A program made the position numbers and the translations under genes. The notes below the pieces were generated by a model. It had not been told where the DNA came from and made no database searches. It saw only the letters and a list, made by a program, of their open reading frames with translations. A stretch of DNA of 64,000 bases from Sepiola atlantica (taxonomy: Eukaryota > Mollusca > Cephalopoda > Sepiida > Sepiolidae). Positions 38,099 through 49,815 of the stretch are shown here, in pieces (position 1 is the stretch's first letter; the number at the start of each line of letters is the position of its first letter). The stretch is taken from contig CAUVYP010001208.1 in assembly GCA_963556195.1 (NCBI GenBank), positions 5,084,001 through 5,148,000 of the forward strand, read 5' to 3'.

Positions 38099-41000
38099 TT
38101 AGCGCGTTTTAAAGTTGATATCGCTTTTGTTTATAACTTCCACATTTATTCGAATTGTGCAACGAAACTTTGCACAGATTAGCGGAGTCACATTTTCTAC
38201 TGAAGTACCAAGTTTCAGAAGTGCAGCTCTTGTACTGCTTGAGATATGTCGATACAAACTGAATACGCAAAACATCAACAAAATTTAGCGCGTTTGAAAG
38301 TTGATATCGCTTTTGTTTATAACTTCCACATTTATGCGAATTGTGCAACGAAACTTTGCAGACAGTCGCGGAGACACATGTTCTACTGAAGTACCAAGTT
38401 TCAGAAGTGCAGCTCTTGTACTGCCGGAGATATGTCGATACAAACTGAATACGCAAAACATCAACAAAATTTAGCGCGTTTTAAAGTTGATATCGCTTTT
38501 GTTTATAACTTCCACATTTATTCGAATTGTGCAACGAAACTTTGCACAGATTAGCGGAGTCACATGCTCTACTGAAGTATCAAGTTTCAGAAGTGCAGCT
38601 CTTTTACTGCCGGAGATATGTCGATACAAACTGAATACGCAAAACATCGACAAAATTTAGCGCGTTTTAAAGTTGATATCGCTTTTGTTTATAACTTCCA
38701 CATTTATTCGAATTGTGCAACGAAACTTTGCACAGATTAGCGGAGTCACATTTTCTACTGAAGTACTAAGTTTCAGAAGTGCAGCTCTTGTATTGCCGGA
38801 GATATGTCGATACAAACTGAATACGCAAAACATCGACAAAATTTAGCGCGTTTTAAAGTTGATATCGCTTTTGTTTATAACTTCCACATTTATTCGAATT
38901 GTGCAACGAAACTTTGCACAGATTAGCGGAGTCAGATTTTCTACTGATGTACCAAGTTTCAGAAGTGCAGCTCTTGTACTGCCGGAGATATGTCGATACA
39001 AACTGAATACGCAAAACATCAACAAAATTTAGCGCGTTTTAAAGTTAGTATCGCTTTTGTTTATAACTTCCACATTTATTGGAATTGTGCAACGAAACTT
39101 TGCAGACAGTCGCGGAGACACATGTTCTACTGAAGTACCAAGTTTCAGAAGTGCAGCTCTTGTACTGCCGGAGATATGTCGATACAAACTGAATACGCAA
39201 AACATCAACAAAATTTAGCGCGTTTTAAAGTTGATATCGCTTTTGTTTATAACTTCCACATTTATTCGAATTGTGCAACGAAACTTTGCACAGATTAGCG
39301 GAGTCACATGCTCTACTGAAGTATCAAGTTTCAGAAGTGCAGCTCTTTTACTGCCGGAGATATGTCGATACAAACTGAATACGCAAAACATCGACAAAAT
39401 TTAGCGCGTTTTAAAGTTGATATCTCTTTTGTTTATAACTTCCACATTTATTCGAATTGTGCAACGAAACTTTGCACAGATTAGCGGAGTCACATTTTCT
39501 ACTGAAGTACTAAGTTTCAGAAGTGCAGCTCTTGTATTGCCGGAGATATGTCGATACAAACTGAATACGCAAAACATCGACAAAATTTAGCGCGTTTTAA
39601 AGTTGATATCGCTTTTGTTTATAACTTCCACATTTATTCGAATTGTGCAACGAAACTTTGCACAGATTAGCGGAGTCACATTTTCTACTGAAGTACCAAG
39701 TTTCAGAAGTGCAGCTCTTGTACTGCCGGAGATATGTCGATACAAACTGAATACGCAACACATCAACAAAATTTAGCGCGTTTTAAAGTGGATATCGCTT
39801 TTGTTTATAACTTCCACATTTATTCGAATTGTGCAACGAAACTTTGCACAGATTAGCGGAGTCACATGTTCTACTGAAGTACCAAGTTTCAGAAGTGCAG
39901 CTCTTGTACTGCCGGAGATATGTCGATACAAACTGAATACGCAAAACATCAACAAAATTTAGCGCGTTTGAAAGTTGATATCGCTTTTGTTTATAACTTC
40001 CACATTTATTCGAATTGTGCAACGAAACTTTGCAGACAGTCGCGGAGACACATGTTCTACTGAAGTACCAAGTTTCAGAAGTGCAGCTCTTGTACTGCCG
40101 GAGATATGTCGATACAAACTGAATACGCAAAACATCAACAAAATTTAGGTCGTTTTAAAGTTGATATCGCTTTTGTTTATAACTTCCACATTTATTCGAA
40201 TTGTGCAACGAAACTTTGCACAGATTAGCGGAGTCACATTTCTACTGAAGTACCAAGTTTCAGAAGTGCAGCTCTTGTACTGCCGGAGATATGTCGATAC
40301 AAACTGAATACGCAAAACATCAACAAAATTTAGCGCGTTTTAAAGTTAGTATCGCTTTTGTTTATAACTTCCACATTTATTGGAATTGTGCAACGAAACT
40401 TTGCAGACAGTCGCGGAGACACATGTTCTACTGAAGTACCAAGTTTCAGAAGTGCAGCTCTTGTACTGCCGGAGATATGTCGATACAAACTGAATACGCA
40501 AAACATCAACAAAATTTAGCGCGTTTTAAAGTTGATATCGCTTTTGTTTATAACTTCCACATTTATTCGAATTGTGCAACGAAACTTTGCACAGATTAGC
40601 AGAGTCACATGCTCTACTGAAGTATCAAGTTTCAGAAGTGCAGCTCTTTTACTGCCGGAGATATGTCGATACAAACTGAATACGCAAAACATCGACAAAA
40701 TTTAGCGCGTTTTAAAGTTGATATCGCTTTTGTTTATAACTTCCACATTTATTCGAATTGTGCAACGAAACTTTGCACAGATTAGCGGAGTCACATTTTC
40801 TACTGAAGTACTAAGTTTCAGAAGTGCAGCTCTTGTATTGCCGGAGATATGTCGATACAAACTGAATACGCAAAACATCGACAAAATTTAGCGCGTTTTA
40901 AAGTTGATATCGCTTTTGTTTATAACTTCCACATTTATTCGAATTGTGCAACGAAACTTTGCACAGATTAGCGGAGTCACATTTTCTACTGAAGTACCAA

Positions 41001-41445
41001 GTTTCAGAAGTGCAGCTCTTGTACTGCCGGAGATATGTCGATACAAACTGAATACGCAAAACATCAACAAAATTTAGCGCGTTTTAAAGTTAGTATCGCT
41101 TTTGTTTATAACTTCCACATTTATTGGAATTGTGCAACGAAACTTTGCAGACAGTCGCGGAGACACATGTTCTACTGAAGTACCAAGTTTCAGAAGTGCA
41201 GCTCTTGTACTGCCGGAGATATGTCGATACAAACTGAATACGCAAAACATCAACAAAATTTAGCGCGTTTTAAAGTTGATATCGCTTTTGTTTATAACTT
41301 CCACATTTATTCGAATTGTGCAACGAAACTTTGCACAGATTAGCGGAGTCACATGTTCTACTGAAGTACCAAGTTTCAGAAGTGCAGCTCTTGTACTGCC
41401 GGAGATATGTCGATACAAACTGAATACGATAACTATCAACAAAAT
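38099..41445. repeat. Irregular 18-unit stretch without K or R
   Basis: Order N A X G N B X G N T A N B X G N B M. Private changes include 'ctgcttgag' (38236), 'tttatgcg' (38332) and 'acgataactatc' (41427). It contains the last TTGG-type B units (39029, 40330, 41074). Confidence 0.75.
40145..40329. repeat. 185-bp unit with one-base deletion
   Basis: One t is missing from the T run in 'cattttcta' near 40239-40241. The unit also begins with the private 'ttaggtcg' in place of 'ttagcgcg'. Confidence 0.88.
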
Positions 41446-42003
41446 TTAGTGCGATTTAAAGTTGATATCGCTTTTGTTTATAACTTCCCCATTCTTTAGA
41501 ATTGTGCAACGAAACTTTGCAGAGATAAGCGGAGTCACATGCTCTACTGAAGTATCAAGTTTCAGAAGTGCAGCTCTTTTACTGCCGGAGATATGTCGAT
41601 ACAAACTGAATACGCAAAACATCGACAAAATTTAGCGCGTTTTAAAGTTGATATCGCTTTTGTTTATAACTTCCACATTTATTCGAATTGTGCAACGAAA
41701 CTTTGCACAGATTAGCGGAGTCACATTTTCTACTGAAGTACTAAGTTTCAGAAGTGCAGCTCTTGTATTGCCGGAGATATGTCGATACAAACTGAATACG
41801 CAAAACATCGACAAAATTTAGCGCGTTTTAAAGTTGATATCGCTTTTGTTTATAACTTCCACATTTATTCGAATTGTGCAACGAAACTTTGCACAGATTA
41901 GCGGAGTCACATTTTCTACTGAAGTACCAAGTTTCAGAAGTGCAGCTCTTGTACTGCCGGAGATATGTCGATACAAACTGAATACGCAAAACATCAACAA
42001 AAT
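41446..42003. repeat. Three units S G N at the domain switch
   Basis: The last three units before I, D, E and S'' appear. They lie between the last TTGG-type B (41074) with its M (41260) and the first B' I S'' P D E run (42004). They are ordinary examples of their subtypes. Confidence 0.75.
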
Positions 42004-42189
42004 TTAGCGCGTTTTAAAGTTAGTATCGCTTTTGTTTATAACTTCCACATTTATTCGAATTGTGCAACGAAACTTTGCAGACAGTCGCGGAGACACATGT
42101 TCTACTGAAGTACCAAGTTTCAGAAGTGCAGCTCTTGTACTGCCGGAGATATGTCGATACAAACTGAATACGCAAAACATCAACAAAAT

Positions 42190-42375
42190 TTAGCGCGTTT
42201 TAAAGTTGATATCGCTTTTGTTTATAACTTCCACATTTATTCGAATTGTGCAACGAAACTTTGCAATGATTAGCGGAGTCACATGTTCTACTGAAGTACC
42301 AAGTTTCAGAAGTGCAGCTCTTGTACTGCCGGAGATATGTCGATACAAACTGAATACGCAAACTATCAACAAAAT
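42190..42375. repeat. Subtype I unit
   Basis: Marked by 'ttgcaatgatta' in place of 'ttgcacagatta' in the variable box. It first appears here and occurs only in the right domain (42190, 43492, 47212, 48886, 50560, 53908, 55582, 58558, 60232, 62650). It ends with the M-like 'aaactatc' and is followed by S''. From 48886 on, most copies carry gttagtatc at the left, taken from B'. Confidence 0.85.
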
Positions 42376-42747
42376 TTAGTGCGATTTAAAGTTGATATCG
42401 CTTTTGTTTATAACTTCACCATTCTTTGGAATTGTGCAACGAAACTTTGCAGAGATAAGCGGAGTCACATGTTCTACTGAAGTACCAAGTTTCAGAAGTG
42501 CAGCTCTTGTACTGCCGGAGATATGTCGATACAAACTGAATACGCAAAACATCGACAAAATTTAGCGCGTTTTAAAGTTGATATCGCTTTTGTTTATAAC
42601 TTCCACATTTATTCGAATTATGCAACGAAACTTTGCAGACAGTCGCGGAGGCACATGTTCTACTGAAGTACCAAGTTTCAGAAGTGCAGCTCTTGTACTG
42701 CCGGAGATATGTCGATACAAACTGAATACGCAAAACATCAACAAAAT

Positions 42748-42933
42748 TTAGCGCGTTTTAAAGTTGATATCGCTTTTGTTTATAACTTCCACATTTATTC
42801 GAATTGTGCAACGAAACTTTGCACAGATAAGCGGAGTCACATTTTCTACTGAAGTACTAAGTTTCAGAAGTGCAGCTTTTGTACTGCCGGAGATATGTCG
42901 ATACAAACTGAATACGCAAAACATCAACAAAAT
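42748..42933. repeat. Subtype D unit
   Basis: An N-type box with 'gtactaag' and 'agcttttgtact'. Right-domain copies: 42748, 44050, 45910, 47770, 49444, 51118, 52792, 54466, 56140, 58930, 63208. A single D unit also occurs far to the left at 30659, in the two-unit spacer between the long duplicated blocks. Confidence 0.85.
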
Positions 42934-43305
42934 TTAGCGCGTTTAAAAGTTGATATCGCTTTTGTTTATAACTTCCACATTTATTCGAATTGTGCAACGA
43001 AACTTTGCCGACAGTCGCGGAGGCACATTTTCTACTGAAGTACCAAGTTTCAGAAGTGCAGCTCTTGTACTGCCGGAGATATGTCGATACAAACTGAATA
43101 CGCAAAACATCAACAAAATTTAGCGCGTTTTAAAGTTGATATCGCTTTTGTTTATAACTTCCACATTTATTCGAATTGTGCAACGAAACTTTGCACAGAT
43201 TAGCGGAGTCACATGTTCTACTGAAGTACCAAGTTTCAGAAGTGCAGCTCTTGTACTGCCGGAGATATGTCGATACAAACTGAATACGCAAAACATCAAC
43301 AAAAT

Positions 43306-44607
43306 TTAGCGCGTTTTAAAGTTAGTATCGCTTTTGTTTATAACTTCCACATTTATTCGAATTGTGCAACGAAACTTTGCAGACAGTCGCGGAGACACAT
43401 GTTCTACTGAAGTACCAAGTTTCAGAAGTGCAGCTCTTGTACTGCCGGAGATATGTCGATACAAACTGAATACGCAAAACATCAACAAAATTTAGCGCGT
43501 TTTAAAGTTGATATCGCTTTTGTTTATAACTTCCACATTTATTCGAATTGTGCAACGAAACTTTGCAATGATTAGCGGAGTCACATGTTCTACTGAAGTA
43601 CCAAGTTTCAGAAGTGCAGCTCTTGTACTGCCGGAGATATGTCGATACAAACTGAATACGCAAACTATCAACAAAATTTAGTGCGATTTAAAGTTGATAT
43701 CGCTTTTGTTTATAACTTCACCATTCTTTGGAATTGTGCAACGAAACTTTGCAGAGATAAGCGGAGTCACATGTTCTACTGAAGTACCAAGTTTCAGAAG
43801 TGCAGCTCTTGTACTGCCGGAGATATGTCGATACAAACTGAATACGCAAAACATCGACAAAATTTAGCGCGTTTTAAAGTTGATATCGCTTTTGTTTATA
43901 ACTTCCACATTTATTCGAATTATGCAACGAAACTTTGCAGACAGTCGCGGAGGCACATGTTCTACTGAAGTACCAAGTTTCAGAAGTGCAGCTCTTGTAC
44001 TGCCGGAGATATGTCGATACAAACTGAATACGCAAAACATCAACAAAATTTAGCGCGTTTTAAAGTTGATATCGCTTTTGTTTATAACTTCCACATTTAT
44101 TCGAATTGTGCAACGAAACTTTGCACAGATAAGCGGAGTCACATTTTCTACTGAAGTACTAAGTTTCAGAAGTGCAGCTTTTGTACTGCCGGAGATATGT
44201 CGATACAAACTGAATACGCAAAACATCAACAAAATTTAGCGCGTTTAAAAGTTGATATCGCTTTTGTTTATAACTTCCACATTTATTCGAATTGTGCAAC
44301 GAAACTTTGCAGACAGTCGCGGAGGCACATTTTCTACCGAAGTACCAAGTTTCAGAAGTGCAGCTCTTGTACTGCCGGAGATATGTCGATACAAACTGAA
44401 TACGCAAAACATCAACAAAATTTAGCGCGTTTTAAAGTTGATATCGCTTTTGTTTATAACTTCCACATTTATTCGAATTGTGCAACGAAACTTTGCACAG
44501 ATTAGCGGAGTCACATGTTCTACTGAAGTACCAAGTTTCAGAAGTGCAGCTCTTGTACTGCCTGAGATATGTGGATACAAACTGAATACGCAAACTATCA
44601 ACAAAAT
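43306..44607. repeat. 7-unit HOR, 1,302 bp, copy 2
   Basis: B' I S'' P D E followed by M in the place of T. The M at 44422, with 'tgcctgagatatgtgg', also opens the first 10-unit repeat, so the two HOR forms overlap by one unit here. Confidence 0.87.
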
Positions 44608-46281
44608 TTAGTGCGATTTAAAGTTGATATCGCTTTTGTTTATAACTTCCCCATTCTTTTGAATTGTGCAACGAAACTTTGCAGAGATAGGCGGAGTCAC
44701 ATGCTCTACTGAAGTATCAAGTTTCAGATTTGCAGCTCTTTTACTGCCGGAGATATGTCGATACAAACTGAATACGCAAAACATCGACAAAATTTAGCGC
44801 GTTTTAAAGTTGATATCGCTTTTGTTTATAACTTCCACATTTATTCGAATTGTGCAACAAAACTTTGCACAGATTAGCGGAGTCACATTTTCTACTGAAG
44901 TACTAAGTTTCAGAAGTGCAGCTCTTGTATTGCCGGAGATATGTCGATACAAACTGAATACGCAAAACATCGACAAAATTTAGCGCGTTTTAAAGTTGAT
45001 ATCGCTTTTGTTTATAACTTCCACATTTATTCGAATTGTGCAACGAAACTTTGCACAGATTAGCGGAGTCACATTTTCTACTGAAGTACCAAGTTTCAGA
45101 AGTGCACCTCTTGTACTGCCGGAGATATGTCGATACAAACTGAATACGCAAAACATCAACAAAATTTAGCGCGTTTTAAAGTTAGTATCGCTTTTGTTTA
45201 TAACTTCCACATTTATTCGAATTGTGCAACGAAACTTTGCAGACAGTCGCGGAGACCCATGTTCTACTGAAGTACCAAGTTTCAGAAGTGCAGCTCTTGT
45301 ACTGCCGGAGATATGTCGATACAAACTGAATACGCAAAACATCGACAAAATTTAGCGCGTTTTAAAGTTGATATCGCTTTTGTTTATAACTTCCACATTT
45401 ATTCGAATTGTGCAAGGAAACTTTGCAGAGATAAGCGGAGTCACATGCTCTACTGAAGTACCAAGTTTCAGAAGTGCAGCTCTTGTACTGCCGGAGATAT
45501 GTCGATACTAACTGAATACGCAAACTATCAACAAAATTTAGTGCGATTTAAAGTTGATATCGCTTTTGTTTTAAACTTCACCATTCTTTAGAATTGTGCA
45601 ACGAAACTTTGCAGAGATAAGCGGAGTCACATGCTCTACTGAAGTACCAAGTTTCAGAAGTGCAGCTCTTGTACTGCCGGAGTTATGTCGATACAAACTG
45701 AATACGCAAAACATCGACAAAATTTAGCGCGTTTTAAAGTTGATATCGCTTTTGTTTATAACTTCCACATTTATTCGAATTGTGCAACGAAACTTTGCAG
45801 ACAGTCGCGGAGGCACATGTTCTACTGAAGTACCAAGTTTCAGAAGTGCAGCTCTTGTACTGCCGGAGATATGTCGATACAAACTGAATACGCAAAACAT
45901 CAACAAAATTTAGCGCGTTTTAAAGTTGATATCGCTTTTGTTTATAACTTCCACATTTATTCGAATTGTGCAACGAAACTTTGCACAGATTAGCGGAGTC
46001 ACATTTTCTACTGAAGTACTAAGTTTCAGAAGTGCAGCTTTTGTACTGCCGGAGATATGTCGATACAAACTGAATACGCAAAACATCAACAAAATTTAGC
46101 GCGTTTAAAAGTTGATATCGCTTTTGTTTATAACTTCCACATTTATTCGAATTGTGCAACGAAACTTTGCAGACAGTCGCGGAGGCACATTTTCTACTGA
46201 AGTACCAAGTTTCAGAAGTGCAGCTCTTGTACTGCCGGAGATATGTCGATACAAACTGAATACGCAAAACATCAACAAAAT
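44422..46281. repeat. 10-unit HOR, 1,860 bp, copy 1
   Basis: Order M S G N B' (I-position) S'' P D E. Shared with the next copy: 'agtgcacctct' in N (45104, 46964) and 'gagacccatg' in B' (45252, 47112). The sixth unit (45352) is not I: it has 'gcaaggaaac' and 'cagagataa', so I has been overwritten by S''-like sequence. Confidence 0.86.
46096..46281. repeat. Subtype E unit
   Basis: It has 'gcgtttaaaag' (offset 12 t to a) and a recombinant variable box: the A/P left half (cagacagtc) and P middle (gaggcac) joined to the N right half (cattttct). Always follows D: 42934, 44236, 46096, 47956, 49630, 51304, 52978, 54652, 56326, 59116, 63394. Five of the nine copies from 47956 on (49630, 51304, 56326, 59116 and 63394), together with 54652, carry 'gtaataag', which marks a younger lineage. 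Confidence 0.85.
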
Positions 46282-46467
46282 TTAGCGCGTTTTAAAGTTG
46301 ATATCGCTTTTGTTTATAACTTCCACATTTATTCGAATTGTGCAACGAAACTTTGCACAGATTAGCGGAGTCACATGTTCTACTGAAGTACCAAGTTTCA
46401 GAAGTGCAGCTCTTGTACTGCCGGAGATATGTCGATACAAACTGAATACGCAAACTATCAACAAAAT
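46282..46467. repeat. Subtype M unit, precedes S
   Basis: A T-type unit whose last bases read 'gcaaactatc' in place of 'gcaaaacatc' (offsets 174-175). These two changes always sit next to the S or S'' left block in the following unit, so the conserved variant block crosses the unit boundary I chose. In the right domain M opens each HOR (44422, 46282, 48142, 49816, 51490, 53164, 54838, 56512, 57070, 59302, 61906, 63580); several copies share 'ctgtagtacc'. Confidence 0.83.
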
Positions 46468-46653
46468 TTAGTGCGATTTAAAGTTGATATCGCTTTTGTT
46501 TATAACTTCCCCATTCTTTAGAATTGTGCAACGAAACTTTGCAGAGATAAGCGGAGTCACATGCTCTACTGAAGTATCAAGTTTCAGAAGTGCAGCTCTT
46601 TTACTGCCGGAGATATGTCGATACAAACTGAATACGCAAAACATCGACAAAAT
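46468..46653. repeat. Subtype S unit, most divergent form
   Basis: There are thirteen differences from N (7%). The left part has ttagtgcgat, then ttccccattctttagaattg, which destroys the left dyad arm. The right part has cagagataa, catgctct, gtatcaag, cttttact and catcgac. S follows M. Examples: 3128, 4058, 5918, 7034, 7965, 10383, 12243, 14475, 16150, 27125, 32147, 36611, 41446, 44608, 48328, 50002, 51676, 53350, 55024, 56698, 57256, 59488, 62092 and 63766. None lies between 16335 and 27124, where X hybrids take its place. Confidence 0.88.
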
Positions 46654-47397
46654 TTAGCGCGTTTTAAAGTTGATATCGCTTTTGTTTATAACTTCCACAT
46701 TTATTCGAATTGTGCAACAAAACTTTGCACAGATTAGCGGAGTCACATTTTCTACTGAAGTACCAAGTTTCAGAAGTGCAGCTCTTGTATTGCCGGAGAT
46801 ATGTCGATACAAACTGAATACGCAAAACATCGACAAAATTTAGCGCGTTTTAAAGTTGATATCGCTTTTGTTTATAACTTCCACATTTATTCGAATTGTG
46901 CAACGAAACTTTGCACAGATTAGCGGAGTCACATTTTCTACTGAAGTACCAAGTTTCAGAAGTGCACCTCTTGTACTGCCGGAGATATGTCGATACAAAC
47001 TGAATACGCAAAACATCAACAAAATTTAGCGCGTTTTAAAGTTAGTATCGCTTTTGTTTATAACTTCCACATTTATTCGAATTGTGCAACGAAACTTTGC
47101 AGACAGTCGCGGAGACCCATGTTCTACTGAAGTACCAAGTTTCAGAAGTGCAGCTCTTGTACTGCCGGAGATATATCGATACAAACTGAATACGCAAAAC
47201 ATCGACAAAATTTAGCGCGTTTTAAAGTTGATATCGCTTTTGTTTATAACTTCCACATTTATTCGAATTGTGCAACGAAACTTTGCAATGATTAGCGGAG
47301 TCACATGTTCTACTGAAGTACCAAGTTTCAGAAGTGCAGCTCTTGTACTGCCGGAGATATGTCGATACTAACTGAATACGCAAACTATCAACAAAAT

Positions 47398-47583
47398 TTA
47401 GTGCGATTTAAAGTTGATATCGCTTTTGTTTATAACTTCACCATTCTTTAGAATTGTGCAACGAAACTTTGCAGAGATAAGCGGAGTCACATGCTCTACT
47501 GAAGTACCAAGTTTCAGAAGTGCAGCTCTTGTACTGCCGGAGATATGTCGATACAAACTGAATACGCAAAACATCGACAAAAT
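47398..47583. repeat. Subtype S'' unit
   Basis: A relative of S with 'ttcaccattcttt' in the left block and 'catgctct' or 'catgttct' in the variable box, but standard gtaccaag and cttgtact on the right. It looks like S-left joined to a standard right half. Found only in the right domain: 42376, 43678, 45538, 47398, 49072, 50746, 54094, 55768, 57628, 60418, 62836. The 57628 copy lacks the upstream S-linked bases (it has gcgcg, not gtgcg), so the left block has been cut again there. Confidence 0.8.
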
Positions 47584-48141
47584 TTAGCGCGTTTTAAAGT
47601 TGATATCGCTTTTGTTTATAACTTCCACATTTATTCGAATTGTGCAACGAAACTTTGCAGACAGTCGCGGAGGCACATGTTCTACTGAAGTACCAAGTTT
47701 CAGAAGTGCAGCTCTTGTACTGCCGGAGATATGTCGATACAAACTGAATACGCAAAACATCAACAAAATTTAGCGCGTTTTAAAGTTGATATCGCTTTTG
47801 TTTATAACTTCCACATTTATTCGAATTGTGCAACGAAACTTTGCACAGATTAGCGGAGTCACATTTTCTACTGAAGTACTAAGTTTCAGAAGTGCAGCTT
47901 TTGTACTGCCGGAGATATGTCGATACAAACTGAATACGCAAAACATCAACAAAATTTAGCGCGTTTAAAAGTTGATATCGCTTTTGTTTATAACTTCCAC
48001 ATTTATTCGAATTGTGCAACGAAACTTTGCAGACAGTCGCGGAGGCACATTTTCTACTGAAGTACCAAGTTTCAGAAGTGCAGCTCTTGTACTGCCGGAG
48101 ATATGTCGATACAAACTGAATACGCAAAACATTAACAAAAT

Positions 48142-49815
48142 TTAGCGCGTTTTAAAGTTGATATCGCTTTTGTTTATAACTTCCACATTTATTCGAATTG
48201 TGCAACGAAACTTTGCACAGATTAGCGGAGTCACATGTTCTACTGTAGTACCAAGTTTCAGAAGTGCAGCTCTTGTACTGCCGGAGATATGTCGATACAA
48301 ACTGAATACGCAAACTATCAACAAAATTTAGTGCGATTTAAAGTTGATATCGCTTTTGTTTATAACTTCCCCATTCTTTAGAATTGTGCAACGAAACTTT
48401 GCAGAGATAAGCGGAGTCACATGCTCTACTGAAGTATCAGGTTTCAGAAGTGCAGCTCTTTTACTGCCGGAGATATGTCGATACAAACTGAATACGCAAA
48501 ACATCGACAAAATTTAGCGCATTTTAAAGTTGATATCGCTTTTGTTTATAACTTCCACATTTATTCGAATTGTGCAACGAAACTTTGCACAGATTAGCGG
48601 AGTCACATTTTCTACTGAAGTACTAAGTTTCAGAAGTGCAGCTCTTGTATTGCCGGAGATATGTCGATACAAACTGAATACGCAAAACATCGACAAAATT
48701 TAGCGCGTTTTAAAGTTGATATCGCTTTTGTTTATAACTTCCACATTTATTCGAATTGTGCAACGAAACTTTGCACAGATTAGCGGAGTCACATTTTCTA
48801 CTGAAGTACCAAGTTTCAGAAGTGCAGCTCTTGTACTGCCGGAGATATGTCGATACAAACTGAATACGCAAAACATCAACAAAATTTAGCGCGTTTTAAA
48901 GTTAGTATCGCTTTTGTTTATAACTTCCACATTTATTCGAATTGTGCAACGAAACTTTGCAATGATTAGCGGAGTCACATGTTCTACTGAAGTACCAAGT
49001 TTCAGAAGTGCAGCTCTAGTACTGCCGGAGATATGTCGATACAAACTGAATACGCAAACTATCAACAAAATTTAGTGCGATTTAAAGTTGATATCGCTTT
49101 TGTTTATAACTTCACCATTCTTTAGAATTGTGCAACGAAACTTTGCAGAGATAAGCGGAGTCACATGCTCTACTGAAGTACCAAGTTTCAGAAGTGCAGC
49201 TCTTGTACTGCCGGAGATATGTCGATACAAACTGAATACGCAAAACATCGACAAAATTTAGCGCGTTTTAAAGTTGATATCGCTTTTGTTTATAACTTCC
49301 ACATTTATTCGAATTGTGCAACGAAACTTTGCAGACAGTCGCGGAGGCACATGTTCTACTGAAGTACCAAGTTTCAGAAGTGCAGCTCTTGTACTGCCGG
49401 AGATATGTCGATACAAACTGAATACGCAAAACATCAACAAAATTTAGCGCGTTTTAAAGTTGATATCGCTTTTGTTTATAACTTCCACATTTATTCGAAT
49501 TGTGCAACGAAACTTTGCACAGATTAGCGGAGTCACATTTTCTACTGAAGTACTAAGTTTCAGAAGTGCAGCTTTTGTACTGCCGGAGATATGTCGATAC
49601 AAACTGAATACGCAAAACATCAACAAAATTTAGCGCGTTTAAAAGTTGATATCGCTTTTGTTTATAACTTCCACATTTATTCGAATTGTGCAACGAAACT
49701 TTGCAGACAGTCGCGGAGGCACATTTTCTACTGAAGTAATAAGTTTCAGAAGTGCAGCTCTTGTACTGCCGGAGATATGTCGATACAAACTGAATACGCA
49801 AAACATCAACAAAAT
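48142..49815. repeat. 9-unit HOR, 1,674 bp, right-domain copy 1
   Basis: Order M S G N I S'' P D E. The fifth unit (48886) has the B' left half (gttagtatc) and the I right half (caatgatta), so one unit has been lost between B' and I. M carries 'ctgtagtacc'. Confidence 0.9.

Larger units (their letters stand above)
42004..43305. repeat. 7-unit HOR, 1,302 bp, copy 1
   Basis: Order B' I S'' P D E T. Private marks shared with the next copy: S'' with 'ttctttggaattg' (42424) and P with 'gaattatgcaac' (42616), both at +1,302 bp. E here has 'ttgccgacag' (43006), not shared. Confidence 0.87.
46282..48141. repeat. 10-unit HOR, 1,860 bp, copy 2
   Basis: Order M S G N B' I S'' P D E, the fullest form of the right-domain repeat, with I at 47212. 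It serves as the reference from which the 9-unit form can be derived by loss of one unit. Confidence 0.88.
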
